Shown here one piece after another: positions 61,333 to 64,000 of a DNA stretch of 64,000 nt. The notes beneath the pieces are model-generated. The model did not search any database and was not told the DNA's origin. It saw only the letters and a program-made list of their open reading frames with translations. Source of the DNA: Flavobacterium pectinovorum (lineage in GTDB: Bacteria > Bacteroidota > Bacteroidia > Flavobacteriales > Flavobacteriaceae); contig NZ_FRBX01000001.1 in assembly GCF_900142715.1 (NCBI RefSeq), positions 1,178,001 through 1,242,000 on the forward strand, written 5' to 3'. The stretch's first letter is position 1; each line of letters begins with the position of its first letter. The position numbers were made by a program, and so were the translations under genes.

Positions 61333-64000
61333 TTGAAGCAAAAAGATATACTGGAATTTTGGCGAAATATTGAAATATTCAATCTACCGGATTTTAATAA
61401 TAATGCTGCCTTGTTAAAAACAGAGCAAATATTTCCTTGGGTTTTAAATAAAACAGCTGCCAAAAAAAATTATGTTTTGCAACACACTTTAATTTTCGGA
61501 AGATTAGAAAAGAAGAAGATTGTGGATCAAATTGATCATTTTTTGAATGGTGAAATTACAAAGGGAGATTGGGAAGAAACTATTTCCGGATATACGTGTC
61601 TTTCAGCATTAATTCTAGATCAGGGAGGAAGACCAGATGAAAAAAGTTATGTAACGGCTTCATTTTCTTTTGGAATAAATGCATTAATAAAAAAACAAAA
61701 CTTGTCTGTTGTGTATGCCGATCTGGAAAAATCAAAAGAAGATTTTGAGATCAGATATAATATCCCTGAAATTATAAATAACAGCGAAAATGATAAAAAA
61801 GAAGAGCCTTCAAGAAAAGGAGATATTATTTCTTGGGCACATTTAAATGAAGAATTAGATTATCTGCATAAACAATTTGATATATGGAATAAGGAGGATA
61901 TAAAAATTTATATGTTTTCTCAGGAAGTTCCCAAAGACAATAAATCAGATACTAGTTTTTTAAACAGTTTTTATTTAAGTGATTTAAATTATCTCTGTAA
62001 TTTAAATGAGAAGGAATATAGTAAAACTTTAAAAGCTTATCTAAACTTATCTGTAGATACATCTATTCGAAAAGATATTATTTTAGATAAAAATCAACTG
62101 TTTGCCTCTGTAAATCCAAAATTAATGCAGGCTGGCAGATGGCCTTCTAACATAGATTATAGTTTATACACTGCACAACTTGGAGCAGTCAACGACTTAT
62201 TTTCAGAAAATGAACCCTTTGTAAAAGGAATCAATGGACCCCCGGGAACAGGAAAAACGACATTACTATTAGACGTAATCTCGGATGTTATTGTTAACCG
62301 AGCTAAGGTTATTGCTAAATTAGGTTGTAGAGACATTTTTGAAGGAGGATATAATAAAGTAGAAAAAGAAAATGGTTTCAATTTATTTTCTTTTAATCTA
62401 AAATCAGATTTACAGAATAATTTTGGAATTGTGATTGCGAGCAATAATAATTCGGCCGTTGAAAATATTACAAAAGAACTTCCTGCTAAAGAGAAGATAG
62501 ATTGCATTATATTTCCTGATGCAGATTATTTTTCAGAATGCTCAGAGAGACTAATTTCCGTAGAAAGCTGGGGTACGCTAGCTGCTGCGCTAGGAAATAA
62601 TCAAAATCGGCATATTTTTAAAAATGCTATTTGGAAGTCAGATAAAGAAAATCAAATTTTAGGTCTTGAAGACTTATTGTATAATGTTTATAAAGATAAA
62701 GAAAATGATTCAACAGCTTATAATCAGGATTTATTCGAAGAAACAAGAAAAAAATTAAAACAACTTCATGAGGAATTTGAATCATTCATAAATAAAGTAG
62801 AAAAATTTCACAACTCATTACCTGTTTTTATTGAGGCAAAAAATGATGAAATTATTTTGAAAAAACAGATTCGGAAAACAGATTCGGAAATAGATAAAAA
62901 TCTCGAAATAAAGAAAGAATTAGATAATAGTATCAAAAATGAGCTTTTAGAAAGCGAGAGAATTCAAAATGCTTTAACTGTTATTAAATCAAATAAACCC
63001 TCGTTTTTCTTTTTTCAAAAGCTTTTTGGAACCAAATCATTTAAAGAATGGAAAAAGCAAGCTGATTTATTTTTAGTTCAGTTTAGTGATTCGCAAAATG
63101 TTTTAAAGATCTTAAAAAAAGAGCTATCACATACGGAAAAAAAGATAAAAGATTTAGAAACTAAAAAGAACAGGTACCAGGATAATTTAAAGGATAAATT
63201 AAAAATAATCGATAATTATCAGAAACTTAATATAAAAATTAATACAGATTTTGGCATTGAAAATAAGCAATTGTTTACTGAAGAGTTCCATCAATTATCT
63301 TTAGAAGAAATTCATCTTCGAATGCCTTATTATTCACCAAAAATTGCAAAATTGAGAAGTGATATTTTTATTCAAAGTCTCAACTTGCATAAATATGTTA
63401 TATTATCTAATGCAAAAAAGGTAAAAAACAACCTCAATCTGTTTTTTGAAATGATCCTTGGCTGGGTCGAAGTAGAAGCAAAACTAGCTCAAAATTTATG
63501 GGATACCTTTTTTCTTTGCATACCAGTTGTTTCTACTACTTTAGCTTCAGCAAGCAGATTATTTCCAAACACAAATGAGAATCAAATCGGTTGGTTGTTG
63601 ATTGATGAAGCAGGGCAGGCTACACCACAATCTGCTGTAGGAATTATTCACAGATCAAAAAGATGTGTAATTGTAGGTGATCCATTGCAGGTGGAACCTG
63701 TAGTTACTATACCGGCAAACTTAGTTGCAAAGTTACGTCAGTTAAGTAACGTTGATTTGTTATGGTCTCCCTTACAAACCTCTGTACAACAACTTGCAGA
63801 TAGAATTTCATTATCTGGTACCTACATGCAAAATGGAACAGAGTCAGACCCGATATGGACTGGTTTTCCTTTGAGAACACATAGAAGATGTGATGAGCCT
63901 ATGTTTTCTATAGCAAACAAAATTGCCTATAGCGACCAGATGGTAAAAGCTGTTAAAGAAAATTCTAAGGAAATTTTTATAGGAGCATCTCAATGGTTTC
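61333..64000 (+). CDS. SF1 (UPF1-like) DNA/RNA helicase, 5' part, runs off the window
   Basis: The frame is open for 889 codons from TTG 61333 (an in-frame stop lies 7 bases upstream, and no ATG is available near) to the window edge. An N-terminal domain of about 290 residues with RPDEKSYVTASFSFGINALI precedes Walker A GPPGTGKT (302-309, Lys308). A long charged coiled-coil insertion (about 500-630) separates it from Walker B IDEAGQAT (757-764), GDPLQVEP (motif III region) and RTHRRCDEPMFSIANKIAY (motif IV). This is an AAA_11/AAA_12 helicase. Large coiled-coil SF1 helicases of this kind are often found in defence or DNA-repair loci. The C-terminus and neighbours are not visible. Confidence 0.93.
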   Translation, partial: MKQKDILEFWRNIEIFNLPDFNNNAALLKTEQIFPWVLNKTAAKKNYVLQHTLIFGRLEKKKIVDQIDHFLNGEITKGDWEETISGYTCLSALILDQGGRPDEKSYVTASFSFGINALIKKQNLSVVYADLEKSKEDFEIRYNIPEIINNSENDKKEEPSRKGDIISWAHLNEELDYLHKQFDIWNKEDIKIYMFSQEVPKDNKSDTSFLNSFYLSDLNYLCNLNEKEYSKTLKAYLNLSVDTSIRKDIILDKNQLFASVNPKLMQAGRWPSNIDYSLYTAQLGAVNDLFSENEPFVKGINGPPGTGKTTLLLDVISDVIVNRAKVIAKLGCRDIFEGGYNKVEKENGFNLFSFNLKSDLQNNFGIVIASNNNSAVENITKELPAKEKIDCIIFPDADYFSECSERLISVESWGTLAAALGNNQNRHIFKNAIWKSDKENQILGLEDLLYNVYKDKENDSTAYNQDLFEETRKKLKQLHEEFESFINKVEKFHNSLPVFIEAKNDEIILKKQIRKTDSEIDKNLEIKKELDNSIKNELLESERIQNALTVIKSNKPSFFFFQKLFGTKSFKEWKKQADLFLVQFSDSQNVLKILKKELSHTEKKIKDLETKKNRYQDNLKDKLKIIDNYQKLNIKINTDFGIENKQLFTEEFHQLSLEEIHLRMPYYSPKIAKLRSDIFIQSLNLHKYVILSNAKKVKNNLNLFFEMILGWVEVEAKLAQNLWDTFFLCIPVVSTTLASASRLFPNTNENQIGWLLIDEAGQATPQSAVGIIHRSKRCVIVGDPLQVEPVVTIPANLVAKLRQLSNVDLLWSPLQTSVQQLADRISLSGTYMQNGTESDPIWTGFPLRTHRRCDEPMFSIANKIAYSDQMVKAVKENSKEIFIGASQWF

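Overview
The window looks like chromosome from a Flavobacterium or close relative (Bacteroidota). It is AT-rich. Secreted proteins carry type IX secretion (T9SS) C-terminal sorting domains. There is a SusC/SusD pair, and many lipoproteins have the acidic Cys-Ser-Ser-Asp-Asp start typical of surface lipoproteins in this phylum. Shine-Dalgarno sites are scarce, and several genes have the Bacteroidota -7 box TAnnTTTG. I found no rRNA, tRNA, transposase or CRISPR array.

Layout. 1-4.5 kb: the 3' end of a large surface protein, a T9SS-sorted protein, two lipoproteins (one an S41 protease) and a small helical protein. 4.8-10.2 kb: a lysine-rich histone-H1-like protein, a TPR protein, an AraC regulator with a short-chain dehydrogenase, a PhyH-type dioxygenase and small proteins. 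10.4-17.5 kb: two tandem Crp/Fnr regulators, then redox and detoxification genes (quinone reductase, 2TM protein, exported ABM and DJ-1/PfpI proteins, old yellow enzyme), a membrane class III nucleotide cyclase and an NAD(P)-binding protein. 17.5-25.9 kb: a cobalamin riboswitch followed by a six-gene vitamin B12 uptake operon (BtuB-like receptor, BtuG-like beta-propeller, three tandem paralogous lipoproteins and a DUF4465 lipoprotein), ending in a strong terminator. 26-34 kb: xylose isomerase, an MmcQ/YjbR protein, an FAD monooxygenase with a DnaJ-like zinc motif, small acidic proteins, a second AraC regulator with a membrane protein, a GNAT enzyme and an MFS transporter. 34-42.5 kb: a roadblock-like protein beside an exported Ppx/GppA-like protein, a NarL-type response regulator, an alpha/beta hydrolase, lipoproteins, a Tic20-like membrane protein and a membrane-anchored TPR-HTH regulator. 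42.7-51.8 kb: a third AraC regulator divergent from a redox cluster (two aldo/keto reductases, flavodoxin, carboxymuconolactone-decarboxylase-like protein, cupin), then a non-catalytic Nudix-type regulator and a three-gene molybdenum hydroxylase operon. 52-60.5 kb: a T9SS-secreted beta-helix glucanase resembling GH87 alpha-1,3-glucanases, followed by SusC/SusD. The right edge holds the first 889 codons of an SF1 (UPF1-like) helicase that starts with TTG and runs out of the window.

Functional reading. Most of the window is ordinary flavobacterial chromosome for surface nutrient capture (B12, glycan) and redox or electrophile stress. The points most worth a second look are the enlarged B12 lipoprotein operon, the exported Ppx-like protein next to a roadblock protein, the zinc-motif monooxygenase, the degenerate Nudix regulator beside the molybdenum hydroxylase, the glucanase-SusCD neighbourhood, several palindromic operator candidates and two dispersed palindromic repeat elements. 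I do not see a clear-cut, wholly new multi-gene system; the helicase at the right edge could belong to one whose remainder lies outside the window.
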